Shown: piece by piece, positions 14,188-28,300 of the stretch
How positions within the stretch are numbered: position 1 is the first letter of the stretch
How the letters are laid out: every line of letters begins with the position of its first letter
Assembly (NCBI GenBank): GCA_018881555.1
Contig: JACAXG010000165.1
Span: 182,479 to 246,478 of the forward strand
From: Amblyornis subalaris
Lineage: Eukaryota; Chordata; Aves; Passeriformes; Ptilonorhynchidae
Direction of reading: 5' to 3'
DNA length: 64,000 nucleotides
Notes under the pieces: model-generated
Told to the model about the DNA's origin: nothing
What the model saw: only the letters and a program-made list of their open reading frames with translations
Database searches by the model: none
Translations under genes and position numbers: made by a program

Positions 14188-14366
14188 AATTGTTTTTCCA
14201 GAATTAGCTTGTGAATGTCTTCATGCTCTTTGCTCAGTTAATTTTCTCAGGAACTTACCCTCTCCTATTATCATCCAAACCACTGTAATTCACAGAGAGA
14301 TCCGATGTTTCAGTTATGTCACATGTCCCTGATCAATGTGAAGAGTCACCTCTCTACCACTCTGTC
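14188..14366 (+). repeat. 179-bp direct duplication, copy 2
   Basis: From AATTGTTTTTCCAGAATTAG to CTCTACCACTCTGTC, the same length as copy 1 with mainly substitutions and small offsetting indels near the middle. The flanks are unrelated to those of copy 1, which argues against a simple tandem duplication of a longer block. Confidence 0.9.
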
Positions 14367-14946
14367 ACTTCTGACAATTTCTTCTCCCAGTGAGTGTCAC
14401 TCATATAAGGAGCTTGGAACTAAAAAGGGGAAGAGCAACATGTGATCTTAAAAAACAAATAAAAAATGTGCATCTTTCCTCCTAAGGTACCTTCTCAGTT
14501 TTAAGTTTGGAGCTGTGCACAGTGTGTATAGAAAAATGGAAACTAAAGAAAGAAACAACAAAAGGTAAGAATGGGAACTTCTGAGATTTCAGTTTGGTTT
14601 GTAATTTGCCAATAGAATTAATACAAGGGGAAGCATTAAGAAGACCTTTCACTACCACTGAAGCCTTTTAGCTTAATAAGGGCGGCTTAGACAACACATT
14701 CAAATACAGAAGAGATGGTTCACATAAAATTTCTGTAAGAAAGGTCCCCTGAGCCTGGTTCTATCTGTGTGTCTTCACAGCTTTCAATTAACACTGTGGG
14801 TAGGCACAGAAACACTTTCAGCTCATTATTCTCTTTTCAAATAATGGTGGACATAAGATATTTGCTTGAAACAGCCCTTTGTAGATCTTTTAAATTCCAT
14901 TATCATTAAGAAGACAGGCATCCAAAAGAGATATTGTTTTCCTTAC

Positions 14947-15031
14947 CTAATAGTTCCATCTTCTGCAGGGTAGAGGCAGCTTTGTGCATTAATTTAAGGT
15001 TTGCAGCATCTGTGCTGCTGGAAAAATCTAT
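14947..15031 (-). CDS. Candidate 85-nt cassette exon, unrecognised
   Basis: On the minus strand the segment is bounded by an acceptor (ACATTTCAG, ending 15032) and a strong donor GTAAGG (14946 downwards). In phase 0 it encodes 28 residues without a stop: IDFSSSTDAANL, then KLMHKAASTLQKMELL and one extra base. The mix of residues (helical, Ser- and Lys-containing, no low complexity) looks protein-like, but 28 open codons arise by chance about one time in four. The incoming phase fits the FAM219A exon 1 junction (phase 0). With 85 nt it would shift the frame into a phase-0 exon 2, so it would act as a frame-breaking exon if spliced there. I do not recognise the peptide. Two short perfect hairpins follow within 250 bp on its 5' side. 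Confidence 0.25.
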
Positions 15032-15195
15032 CTGAAATGTAAATCTTCAGAGCAATGATGGATTGAAGCTGAACTCAGGCACTTGACTTACGGAGGCATA
15101 AATAGGAACATTACTGGATCAAATATTCATCAGTCTCCCAATGATATAAAAAATGATAAATAAATCGAAGTATCTCTGGGTGATCGTTCTCATTA

Positions 15196-15275
15196 TCTGG
15201 CTATACAACATAGCCAGAGAATCACTGAAGAAAGCTTGTCATTAGCTGTTAATTGAAGGCACTTTCAGAAAGTGC
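15196..15275. other. Two short perfect inverted repeats
   Basis: TCTGGCTAT (15196-15204) and ATAGCCAGA (15210-15218) form a 9-bp stem with a 5-base loop. GCACTTT and AAAGTGC (15259-15275) form a 7-bp stem with a 3-base loop. The AT-rich neighbourhood is otherwise free of repeats. Confidence 0.7.
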
Positions 15276-16214
15276 TGCTTAAGCCTTGAAAGATTGACTG
15301 TCTTTCCAACCACTACCTAATGTGTATGTTAGAGCTGTATTAAAGCAGTCTCATTAGGCCCCTGCCTCCAGCGCCACGGCTCAGAGAGAGCTTCTGATGC
15401 TTTAGATGAAACTCACGTTTTAAATAGCTCATCTACATACAGCCTAACCAACCCCAGGGCACATCTCCGGCATACTTTACTGCATACAGATCTATCTAAG
15501 CTGATGCTCATGTTGTAGAAACACAAGATACCTAAGTGCATTGTAATGACATTCAAAAGAGGCAGCAGAGTCCTGGCCCATGGTGATGTACAATCACACA
15601 ATGTGCCAACGACACAAATCATAACAATCAGCCTGTAAGCCAACAGCAGCTACCTCAGGACGTGATTTTAGGTTTGCTTGCTTTTTACTGCTCTTTCATA
15701 TACCTTCTTTTGTTCTCACCATCTTCCTCTCCTGATTTCCAGACCTTTTATTTTCACTCACTAATGGGAACCTGTTAGTGTTGAAGAGGGTCTCCTGTCG
15801 AGATAATAATTCCTACATGAGACACCATACTTCCCATGAAGCAGCCAACCTCTACCTGTAATGTGCTCTAACCTGACAAAACTTGAAGGCCTTCAATTTA
15901 CTTTAAAGTGGACGCACTTCCATTTAAACTTTTCTCTGCCTCTACAATTGTTGAAGTAAAAATCCATCTTCTACCTACTTTACCTCCAAAGGAATGTTTT
16001 CAATCTAAGTTACAGGGCCATCTACAATAACTTGAAACTGAGCATCACCACAAGAGCTGGTGCAAACTGCCTGCAGAACCACTGCTTGTAATTGAGGGAT
16101 GCGATATGGGGTGATCCTGAGACAGCACACAGGCAGCCTGAGCCCAACAGAACAGGGCCACAGAAAATGAAACAGGGTCATGGCCACAAAACACCCAAAA
16201 TAACTGAAGTGGTT

Positions 16215-16452
16215 CACCTATGCCAGAGCACAAGCCAGAACATACCAGGAAACAGTTTTTCACCCAGTGGGTGGTTGAGCACTGGAAAAGGCTCCACAGG
16301 GAAGTTGTCATGGCCCGAAGCCTGAGTTTTTTTGACAACGCTCTCAGGCAAATGGTGTGACTCTTGGGGTGTTCTGTGCAGGGGCAGGAGTGGGATTCAA
16401 TGATACCTGTGGTTCCCTTCCAATTCGGCATATTCTGTGATTCTATGGTTCA
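16215..16452 (+). mobile_element. CR1 LINE 3' fragment, sense orientation
   Basis: It ends CAATTCGGCATATTCTGTG then ATTCTATGGTTC, the canonical CR1 3' terminus on the plus strand. The preceding bases encode a decayed ORF2 end (WLSTGKGSTGKLSWPEA, then a frameshifted DNALRQMV-like stretch). The 5' boundary is approximate. It is the only clear CR1 here in plus orientation. Confidence 0.9.
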
Positions 16453-19400
16453 GTTTGCACAGCCAGTACAACGAATATCAGATGCAAGAATGACACTAAA
16501 ACTGTGTTATGTTTAATCACAGGATAAGTGGTGTGCACCTACCCTGTTTTTCCACTTCTGCAGCAGTTGCAAACAGTTGAAGCAGAACAATAGTCAACAC
16601 TGAGTATACACCTGTGCTGACCCAGAGACACGTAATTCACTCAAATTTCCCACCTCAGAAATTTTAGAGTTATCAAGAAGCTGTGAACTATTTCCTGTTT
16701 GGAGGAGAGGTAATAGACTTTAACACAGCAAAATTAAATTGTTCTGTTCTTACACTATGTAAAATTCCAGCAGAATTGCTTTGATCAGAAATTTATATTA
16801 AATAGCACAAACAGTACACTTTTAGGGCCATTTACCCCAACTCCTCCAAGGGTTTTTCAGATACAACTACTCCCGCAGCATTATATAACGGGCAGGGTTC
16901 AGGGAACTTGTGACTGACTGCTTTTGAAGCTTCCACAGCCACCTGTATGGCTGAACTCCAGTTTGAGCTGCTAGTTCTCAGGTCCAGCTTTTACATCAAG
17001 CAAATTATGAATGTCGCTGCCTCCTGCCATCATGCCCACGATAACGCTGAAGTGCTGACAGCAACCCATGCACAGAGAAACAATGTGTGGCATCTTAATT
17101 ACACATTAATAAATGCCAAACATTTTCATTTACAACCATGCCCAGCACCTTGAACTCCGCCATTCACATAAACATTTTGGTAATTGTTCTGTATTTCCGT
17201 TGCACCAGTGGATATACAATTGCATTAGCACACCATGTTTTAAATCCAGAAATGAAAAGTACACCCAGTAGAACAGGAGCTAGTACTGCGGTTCATACAG
17301 AGCCAAGATGTATCTCACAAAAGGGTGGCTGTGTGCAGAGCACGGATGCTGAAGCTGCATTCTCCCCTCACTTCAGTTTAACTCCTCACTGTCTCTACTC
17401 CCTGACAACTGCTGCACTGTACAGAGGCTGCACATTTCTCCTGAAATGAATATCATTTCCCAAAGGCTCCCAGAACTAGCCTCGGTCTCGTACCAGCAAT
17501 ACAGTTTTCAGGAGGTAATTATCACAGTGAAGCTGTCTTACAGGAGAAGAATGCAGCACACCAACAACCAGCAAAGAGGGCTTCTTACTGAGCCCCTGGC
17601 AAGAGGAACTCCTGCTCCTTCAAAGGGGTCAGTGTGACCCCTTGAGATTTCTATCTGCAGATTATGGACAAAAAGAAGAGTTTGGAAAATCACTTTTCAG
17701 TCACATCCCCACAGAGAGCATGAACTAATAGAGGCAGGTGAACACAGTCTACGACAGTGACTCAAGACCTCAGCTATTCAGATTAGGCTATTACCGCAAA
17801 CACAAAGCATTCTCCCTTCCACCAAAACCAACTGCCAGGCTGACAAGTCATTCACCCACAAATTGTGACATTTGCTTGCATAATGTTTTTGCTCTTCTTC
17901 TACCAACAGCACAGTTCTGCTGGCAGCCCAGGCTGGCATGCAGCTTCTTCCTCGAAAGAGAGGGATATGGCTTTTCTGGCAGCACAGGCTGCCTTATCAT
18001 CTGATTATCTCCCCAAAGCTGTGGTGCTCACCTGCCCAGAGAGCCTGAGCAGCAGGGGCATTCCCTGGAGGGAAAGAATAAAATTGGGATCTCACCACTC
18101 CTTGCAGACACAAGCTCCCAGTGCTTACTGCTGCGACCACAACTGCATCGACTGGCACTCAAAGGAGGACCCAACTCCCTGAAGCCGCTGCAGCTGGGCT
18201 GTGCTGATTCACAGATGCTGCTGGCGCAGCAAAGGGAGGGGGCTGGTGCATCTCATGTCATATTCAAGATGACTGTCACAAAAACACCACAGGTGAAAAA
18301 AATAGACTCTCTAAGCATGAGACTCCTACATCTGTTTTAGTCTGTGAGGTGAGTAAGAGTCCATGTGGCTCTGCCATGTGCAGACTCATCCCTGCTTCAG
18401 AAACAGGAGGTTAAATGTTACCTGAGCAAGCTTGGTATTTTATATGCAAACTATTTTGTGGTCCAAACATCTGCTCTTCTTTCTAATAAGCCTTCTTCAG
18501 TTGAGGCAATGGAGGGAAGAAATTTCAAGGTCTAAACCAAGTGTCTTTGACACAAATGCACTCAGTACCTCTCTTGTATAACCATTTCCAGATGGAGGAA
18601 CTCTGTATTTCCTTCAGATCTTTCTAGTTGAGTGTGTTGCACGGAAAATTAAGAAACAAAAAGTCAGTACTACTGCTCCCTTTTTTTTAAAGAAGGAAAA
18701 ATTTAAAGGGGGGAGGGGCAAGACTTCATTGCAGAATTACTGGAGTAATACTATACTTTCACTGCAATGAAAACAGCAAAGTCTTACTTAAGCCCTAGCA
18801 AGATATCAGGATCTAGGAAGAGCAAAAAAGCCCCACCAGGATGGAGGAAGCAGCTTTCATCCCAGCCAGTGTGAGAACCATCTGTTACGAGATTCACTCA
18901 TGTTGTTGAAGTAACAATGACACAGCTGTTCTCCATGAATTAAAAAGAAAGCCAAATTTAAAGGAATTGTGTGCATTTTTCAGGAGACGGTTAAAGAGAC
19001 TTTCTTCCTTTTTATGGCAATTCAAAAAAATATAAGAAGGGAGATGCCACTGGCAAACTCCTGTTTCTTGTTACATCACTTTAATCCAAAACTCACCACT
19101 GGTCTTCCAAAATCTCATAAACCAAGGAGTTTCAGTTTATACACACTATATCCAGTAACAGATCATTTGAGAGCTGTATTAGGGTATTGATCCCTGTGTA
19201 TGAAGTATACTTCCCAAACAAACTACAGATCCATTCAGAACTGAAAACCCTGCAAATAGAGGTGGAAGTAAGCAAAACAAGGCATAAGGCTCTTCAACCT
19301 CTTCCTAGCAAAAGAAGTGCTAGAGCTCTTCTTTTAGACAAGTGAAAGTTCCTCTATTGTTTCTGTTTATTTTAATGATTAGGGCAAGCCTCATGCAGGG

Positions 19401-22400
19401 TGGCATCCATACAAGTTCTGTACGAGGACAAGACGTCAGTTTTAATGTCCCGTGCACAAGCCAACTCATATAATTCCTTAAGACCAACGTAATTCCTGAA
19501 GACCCTACTCAAACCATCTCCAACAACATTTGAAATGCCCTTGGCTCCCAGTGTAGTGAGCAGATGAAGAGTTCGTATTCAGACTGCTGGCTCCAGATGT
19601 CAATCTCAGCCAGCGTGATGACTTCTTTACAGCAGCCAGGACATGACAGATTTAGACAATGAGTATTGTGAATCATTCCCTCCTCTCTTGAACCTAGACG
19701 CACATGGTCCTGATCCCTACCCACTCCTTTCCGCCTGCGTCAGCTATGACATTGCCCCTCTTGTTTCCGCATGAACACTGTGATGAATCAGTGACGGCTG
19801 AAGGTGTGCACCACAGTCTTTAATTAGTACAGTCAGCAAAGCATTTTCACAAAGCAGCAAACCTGGACCAGGACACCACTCCGCATAAGGAAAGGGCTTA
19901 AAATCCAAGCACAATCGTGGAACACTCAAATTCTAAATTACAATTACAATTATCCTTCTCTGTAGAGAAATCTAATGTAATTTTTTTTTTTGCCTTGCAG
20001 ACACCAAAAGCATGGCCGAGACTAATTAAATGTAGCCCTTTCAGTAACACTGCCTAATAGATATCGGTAAGGCATAGAGGCTTACTTTCCCTTGAAACCA
20101 GACTAACGTGAAAAAGTCTGGAAATCTTAAAAAATAATAAACATGAAAGCATGTAATAATGACTTTAATTTTTTCAAAAAACTACACTGTTCTGCTTTTA
20201 AGAAACCATCCTCTCAGCTTCATGGACTCACGGAACATTACAGGACGTACAGGCTGTGCAGCATCATAAACTGTAAAGATCAGGGCTACTGCTCCAGGCT
20301 AATAGTGTAATTTTCCACGGGGTGGTTTTCATTTACAATTCACTTATTGTACCTGGAAGTCTAATTGCAGCCAAGTGCATTTTTGGGTTGTTCAAGGTAT
20401 AATAAAGTACCAAATAGCTTAGAAAGGCAGATTTAACTTCATAATTAGAAACATTTGCTATTTCAGGTGGCTTCTCCCTAGCATGTTTATACATTTCCCC
20501 TTATACCTTTCAGCATGTTGTAAAAATAAATTATGACAAGCACAGAGTGACTCACAGATACAGTAAGAAAAGGGGAAGAGGAAACTGGATAAACCTGAGA
20601 CAGCAGAGCATCTGTGTGTTCATAAGCAAATTGTCTTCTAGTAGAAATAAGGATAGATGAGGAATATCTGCGCTTGATTCCCAGAAGGCCCACTAAACAC
20701 AAGGTGACAATAGCAATCAGCTCCCACTTCCCCACATATGAGATGTGAATATATCTGTAGATGTCAGAAAAATGCTGTGCATTGGTAGCCACCATCCCAG
20801 TGTAACCTGGTAGCTACTACCCACTGGAACAGCTACAGATACTTTTCCAACCACTCCATGACACCAGTTAATCCTGACCACTCCAGACCCTTCATTGCTG
20901 CTGGCAACAATCCAACCTGTTCTTCTCTGAAGAGCCACTGGGAGCAGTCTGCAGAGAGGGGACAAGGCAGAACATCCTGAAGGGAGGTGCAGTCTCTCGA
21001 AGTTACATTAACATATGAAATAAGAAGTTCACCACGCTGGGGGACAGCCAACACTGTTCCTTTCCAGCTAGTTTGGTGACGTCAAGAGCAAAATTAGTAC
21101 ATGGTGTGTTTCATAAACTTTTTTTTTTATATGGGCTCTGGTATATCAGAATAGTCTATGAAAATCTGTGTTTTTCTGTCCAAAGAATTTTCTGGGTTAT
21201 TATTTTTGCTGGACTGCAATCAAATGTGAAAGGTTTTCTGCTGTCTCATCAGTTCTGTGACTCCCTAACTTGTCTCCTTGTAGAAGGACTATGAAAATCA
21301 TGTTAGGGAAGACACAGAAAACAGTAGCTTAAATTTAAAAGGCCCAGAGTCAATTCTTCTGAGATTAACGGAAGGGTCATAAATAGGTGGTTGAATGAAA
21401 AGATGAGTTTTCTCTAACTTCCTGGAAGTTAAGACTTAACCGTCTCCTACTGCTGTCCCTAAAGTGGATATTAAGGAGCAGTGCTGAGCAGCATTTCTGA
21501 TTGCTTTATTTTCTGTCCCATATCATTGCAAGCTACTTTTTTTCTGTAAAACATACAAGATTGTAATCGCCATTCCAGAATACATAAGTAAACACCAAAT
21601 ATCAAATCTTCTAAAGATTCTCTCCCTCTTTCCCTGCTAGCATGCTTGGATGTTCCTACAATCATCCTAATGACATGGATGATAGAGATAAACTCTCCTT
21701 AAGGCCATGTGTCACAAATACCCTGTGTACAGTCACAAAAAGGAGGTCAGGAATCTACTTATAAAAAGAAAGCAGAGCTGGAAATAAACACAAGATCAGA
21801 TACCACCTCTTCCAAGTAGTTCTGTGTGTGGCTCCTGAATCCTCCTGCTGCACTGCTGCAATCCCCATCCTCCTCTCCATCCTGAGTGCAGATTTGCAAG
21901 CCAGGACTGCACAGGACACCCTGGTCAGGCTGCACACAGGCTCAGTGAGCAGGAGGACATGGCTTGGGGAGGGTTTCCTTCCCTTTTGATTCTATTTTTT
22001 GGATGTTCTGTAAAAGTGGATACATCAATGCTGGCTGTTTTTCTCGTTTTGCAATTTTATCAGTACAGAGATTTCCATGCTTGAGACACCACACAAGACT
22101 GCAGACCTTTCCCTGCTTGCAGTGCACCAAGGAAACCTGAAGAAAAACCTTTTCTTTCAATGGTATTGCTTGAGTTTTACATTAGTGTGCTTCTGCAGCC
22201 CTTGTTGAGGGCTCTCATCACTGTGAAAGCAATGAGAAGAGAATGTAACATCTAAGATTAAGTTCTTTCCATACATAATAGTATGAACATCTCTATACAA
22301 TCAACATTTAAAAGACATGCTTGCATTCAACATCTTTTGTATTATACTCCCATTAGGATGCCAGTTTAAACAAACAGAATATTGCAAAGATCACAGAAAC

Positions 22401-25221
22401 CAGCTATCTTGACCCTTACACCAAAGAAAGACATTCTAAATCCTAAAACTATTTACATTTATTAAAAAGAAAAAAGGAAAATTCTGACTTTGCAATCTGA
22501 GAACATATTGGCTCTAGATTAATAAAGCAAGCTAGGAGTTAGACAATTTGATAAATTCTGTGACTGTTAATTAGGAAATGTTTAACAAGAGATTAAAATT
22601 AAAATTCTTACAAGTTTCAACATAAGCAAGGGAATTAGAGAAGCTATCAAACATATTAGTGCCTGCCCCACTAAACAGGCCATGGCAGATGGAGAGGCTG
22701 GAGAAAAAGCAAAGATGCCTAGAGATTCTGCACAGAGCAGTGCTCTCCCTCCTGTGGCGTCCATGTTCACAGTGCTCCCTGGATGCAGGGCATTCCAGCG
22801 CACACTCTTTAAACTGAGTCTTTTATCTGTGATAAAATACTATTGGTATAACCTGCGATGGAATGATGCCTTGCTGTACTCATACCTGCTCTAGCACAGC
22901 TCTACTGACAGCAGGTCCCAGTACAGAGGGCAGAGCAGTGAGATCCCCTGCAGAACAGAGGAGCCTAGAGCTTGGCTTAGGCTTAGATACACCACACTCA
23001 TACACAGAACAGCAACTGAGTGGCCACCCATCCATCACCTGTGGCATGTTTCTGACAAACTAGCATCTCCCCAGAGATTCTGCAGAGAAGACTTCGTCTA
23101 TCATAACCAGACAGCACAACTGGCTCTCAGTGGTTAAACTCAATTGAACCTGACAAATTCGTCCTCTGTTATCTGCTAGCTATGACATTTCTAAGGATCA
23201 CCATCTCTGCCACACAAATCACCTCTGCAGGCAAAGGATCAGCCACATGTCCCAGGATAGGTATTTCTGCTCTGAAGTTGTTTATTTTATATAGCTGCTA
23301 GGTTAAAACCTTTCTGCAAGGTTCCCTAGAGCAAGAGCAGACTCTCTCTGGAGTTAGTTTGTTCAGTATTTAGTGTTGCCTTGCCTTGCCTCACGAAACA
23401 CTGGACCGTTTTATGCCTGCAGTACTGTTGTCCTCCTTTTCATCCAAGGCTCCATCAATTTTCCCACCTCCAGACTGACCATGGTGCTGCATCATAACAC
23501 CACTGGCTTCAAGCTCATCAGCAAAAAGAAAGTGAGGGTTTTACGAGGCCATTATTCAGGTTCTTCCTGAATTATCTCTGAGTCCGAGATAAAAAAAAAG
23601 ACGACTTTTTAAAAGTCACTGTAAAATAGTTGCAGATAACATGGCTGCTAGCAGACTCCAGCAGATGCTGAGTAAAGGATAACTTTCAACAGTTAAAATC
23701 ATGTAACTAAGCCTGTGGAAAGTGTTTTAGAAACATAATAATACCCTGGCCATAATGATAGGCAACAGACACCTAGTTATCTCAACTACAGCAGTTAACA
23801 GAAGTTTACAGAGAACAAAAAAAGCAAAAAAAAAAAATTTTCTTTCAAGCTTGCAGTATCTTTAATTGGATTCCCAGGCTTAAGTTAGAGAACCAGAAAT
23901 GCAGGGAAAAGAAATGGAAATGCTAGATATTAACTAATTTTAGAATCAACCACATGCTGTTTGCTTGCAGCTGGTGAGTGACCTTTGCATTATTCTCAGC
24001 TAGCAGGAAATTCCAATCTACATTAATAAGCAGAATGTTGTTCACTCTTCCAACAGTTTTTGCTTTAAGGCTTTCTTGCACACACGGACCTCAGTCATTT
24101 TCTATGCACTTCTTCACACTGTCTGCTCATCTCACTTCTGAACCAGTGAAGTGGTTTGCGACAGTGTAACCACCATGTGGCTGCTCTCTCGAACACCCCA
24201 CTCAGAAAGTTTTAAACGGCAAAGGAGAAGGAGAGATTCTTCACCCTTCACAGCTATGCTGCAACAGACATTTCCAGATGGTCACTGCTACGAGACAGTT
24301 ACTGTCAACCAGGGATTCACCCCAAATTTTCTGGGATTATTTTAGTGATGAAGGATTTAATGTATGATTAGATGAAGACAAATGGGGTGCCATTTGTCGC
24401 AGACATACAGTTCTCATTAAACTCAATAATGGCTGTACACAGACGTGACTGGATTTCCAGATTTTGACTGCAACTTGCTGAAATACGAACTCAAGCTTGT
24501 TTTTGGCTACAGCCAAGCATTTAAAAAGGAAGCTGCAGCATGGTGACAAATCACTGTCTTCAAAATATAACTGGAACGAGGTCCTAAATTACTTTTACAG
24601 AAATATCCTTCTGGTTATTTTCTGTATGCAGAAAGCCTGTCTGTGTGAGGTACCAAAGGGTTCTCCACTTGAGTAGGAAAGTCCAATCCCAACTATCTGG
24701 AAGTGATGGCAATGACCCTGCCCACGCAGTGCCTTTGTCCCTGCTTTGCCCCCACACCCACAGCACACTGCTGTCTCCAGCAGTGGCTGCATTTCTGCAG
24801 AAAGGAAGGCAGCTGTCACTGTAAGAAGTGCCGAATGAGTTCTATGGGTACTTGACTACAAAGAAACAAGTGGAATTTAGCACAGCATCTAGTAATTCAA
24901 TGGGCTTTCCAGCAGATAGCAAGGGAACCCCATCTGGATGCTGGAAAGCCAGTCCAGGTCACATGCAGGCAATTTCTGTTTGACAATGGACCCAGCCCCA
25001 TCTTCTGGTTACACACACAACCTCTTCAACTCATTTGGGAACATCAAGTGTCATCTTTCATACCTTGCCGATCCATCCTCCAAGAATAGGCTGGTGGCTG
25101 CAAATGCCCCCTGCTCTTCTCTGAGCTGCTGCACCTTTGCCAGCTGCTGATTCACGGAGAGGGAGCACCCCTTCGCTCCTTTTTCTGGCTGAGAAGGATC
25201 ACAGGCTGGCTCAGGTTTGCA
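16453..25221. other. Gene-free intronic DNA
   Basis: No CR1 or LTR wording was seen in nearly 9 kb. There are scattered A or T runs (about 19981, 21120, 23588, 23829). Segments 17090-17240 and 20270-20410 are AT-rich with homeodomain-like TAATTA or AATTGC words and no repeat character, possible conserved noncoding sequence. Confidence 0.55.
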
Positions 25222-25336
25222 GGTACCTCTTGAGGTCACCTGGTTCAATCTCCCTTGCTAGATCTACCTAGAGCTGACTGCCCAGGACCATGATAAGATG
25301 GCTTTTGAATATCCTCAGGGACAGAGACTCCACCTG
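25222..25336 (-). mobile_element. CR1-like remnant
   Basis: It contains GAGGTCACCTGGTTCAATCT, then CTGCCCAGGACCATG and TTTTGAATATCCTCAGGGAC followed by GAGACTCCACCT. This is the order and wording of an inverted CR1 3' UTR, without its terminal repeats. Old and diverged. Confidence 0.7.
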
Positions 25337-28300
25337 TAAGGGAAATCTGTGACCATACTCCGTCAGAGAAGAGCACATTTCTGTCACTTCCCACTACCTG
25401 CATTCATCTCCCAGGGCAAACTGAGGCAAGCAAATGCTTGCTGTGCTGCCCTAATGTGGAGACCTTCCTTGCAGAGGTCACCAGTGAAAATTCCTGCAGC
25501 ACTGCTAAGCACAAGAACCCTGGCTTACGCTAAGTCTGAGGCATCTAAGTCCCACAAGTATACACTCTTCCTTCTTGCTAGTAAGAAGACATTGAACCAG
25601 CTAGGGAAAACAGCCAATTAAACATTTCCCTGCAGGTCATAACCATAGCTAGAAATTCTTAATTAACAAGTTTAAACTCATTTACAAAAGGCTTATTAAC
25701 ATTTTTAGGACCAGAATATTCAGCTTGCCAACCAGAAAATAGCCTGAAACACCATATGGGAGTCACCAGATTTTCCCTTTGTATTTGTCTCAGTTCATAT
25801 ACTGCAAGTTTCAGAAGGAAGCATCTAACCTGCTGAAGGTGTATTTATCTCAGGGTTTGGTGTTTTTTTTTAAATAATTAAAAGAGCTTTTAAAGTTGTA
25901 GTTTGTAATTGGTTTTGGAAACTGTGACAAGATGTTTACCGTCCAAGACAGTGATTTGAAGGTTTTGACTCACTTAAGGGCCAGTGGCTGCATCTGATAA
26001 TCAAAATGAAAGAGCAACTAGATTTAAAAAACGGACTTGTCAATTTGTCAATTCATTTAATGAGATTAACCCAGCTGTCTTAATGTTGTAAGGCACTGAT
26101 GAAGTACAACGGAGCTTTTCACCTTGGTGTCCTATGATTTAAATGGTAGATTTTATGAGCTATTGCTTATGTAAGCCAACACAAAAAGAAAAAGCAGCCC
26201 AGAACTCAGTCCCTATCAGAGACGACCACACCTGCTGGAAAAGCAAACTTTCCACGTGAAAGCAGTGAAGCCCTGACCACTTTGCTTCCACATGTGAAGC
26301 AATGCAATGCCATCCTCTGCAGACAGGCAGGAATTCCATGGCATCTTGTGCTCTGCCCACCAGCAGCACAGTGAGAACAGATGTTCTGGGTACTTATGTC
26401 AGGGTGGAGAAAAGAATCGTGGGCAGCAAAAATTAAGAAAACCAGATTTGCTTTACTTTGCTGATTTTGGAACAGTCTGAATAGTAGCTATCAGTTACCG
26501 AAAAAGACAGATCAAAAAAAAGATCGGGGAAAAGACAAGGAAATTCTCTGTTGTTCACAACCCAAACAACATGGCTTCAAAGATATAATGCTCTTCTGTC
26601 CAGGAATGAAACCAACTGGAAGATCCAACTCAGACGCCTTATTTTCTGTAGAATAGGCCTTCAACATACTAAAGAGCAGGACCACTTCAGCAGGAATCTT
26701 GACGTCTTTTAATTCCAGCACAAGACATGTCAGACAATGAAATGTCTCTCCCCTACTCTTCCCCTTAGCTCTGAGATATGAGATTCATAAGTATGTTTCA
26801 TGAGTCTTATATGAACTCCAAAGCTCCTTTGCTACTCCATGTCTCCAGAACTCTGTCACATGGAAAACCCGTGTTCGAGTTTCTTTGTGCCCTTTTTTCA
26901 AAGTCAGACAGGAGTGCAATACTGGAGAAAGGGGAGAAATAGGCTTCTGGGAGAATGAACATCCTCTCTTGGCCTCAAGCACTGCATCCCCTCTCCTCTC
27001 CATTTCCCACCATCCTCAGCCAGCTCAGAAAATGCTGCTTCACTCTGGCTACGCACACTCAGTAAAAAGGACCTCAGGAGGATGAGGGTTTACAGATTAC
27101 AACTTACATTTCATAGCTCCATCTGAACAGAATGAGGTGAGCTTCCCTGCACTGCAATGTTACAGAGGGTAGCTCTGAAATTAAAGATAATGGGAGAAAA
27201 GCCACATCCAGCAAGACCCTTCCCTTTTCGAATGAAACTGGCAATTAGTGGTTAGCAAAACCACTCCTAGAGCTGCAGGCTGGTGACAGAAATAGGAGAG
27301 GTGCCCCGGGCTGTGCAGAGAGAACAGCTTGTCTCCACAGGGGCAAGCACAGCGCAGTGAAGTGACTTCCCTGCAGAAGTGTCTGAGCAAGTGAAGCTCA
27401 GAATGCCAGGGCTCAATCAGTGCCATGTGTGCTGGAATGACCCTTTTTAGTCCACAGAATCACCACCTGTGCTTACTGCCTGCCCTGCTTTGGATACTGC
27501 TTTCACAGCTGCTCTGTAGGCTGGAAACATTTAGGACTTCCTTGTTATCCAGCACGAGAACATGTTCGGACAAAGTTCCCAGGGCATGAAACACACTGAG
27601 ATCATTACCCAGCACTGCTGTGAGAAACAGATGGTTTGCACTGAATCTGGCTGGTAGGCTGCTAGTCACACCTGTCCCTGCCCATGCCAGGTAAGGGGCC
27701 TGTGGAGGGACTGCCCGCAAAGCCAGGCTGCCAAGGCTCCACTCTCCCATGGAACACACACAGACAAGCAAAGGGAGGTGACAGATCTGTGTGCAACGGC
27801 ATAATCGCTGTCCTTTGTCACAGAATGTCACAGCTGCAGACAGGAATGAATTTTTATTTCAATTTAGATTTTGAAATCTATCAAGGAAAAGAAGAAATTC
27901 TGCTAATGACAATGGAGCACAGCAGGACTTGAGTGGCTATATTCCGTTATGATGGTGATAGCTGACTCATTTAAAGGGTCTGAAACACTAGTGCAGGTTT
28001 CTCCAATACTGTTCTTCTCCCAGACACATTTTCCATTCAATCCAAGTCTGTGTGAGAGAGGGAAGAACCTTTAATCTGTTGCATAGATTATTTATTTTTT
28101 AAATTCACCTTCTACCTGAAAGAAATTATAAGCTATCATTAAAAAAACCCAACTACAACAACAAAACAAACTCAAAAAAGTTTGAGAAAAATACTAGAAA
28201 AACCTCAACAACCATTATACAGAGGAACATTGTGCTGCTGGGGACAACAGGAGATGCATCAGACAACCAGGAACAAAGAAACTGAAGCACAGGGTGGAAG

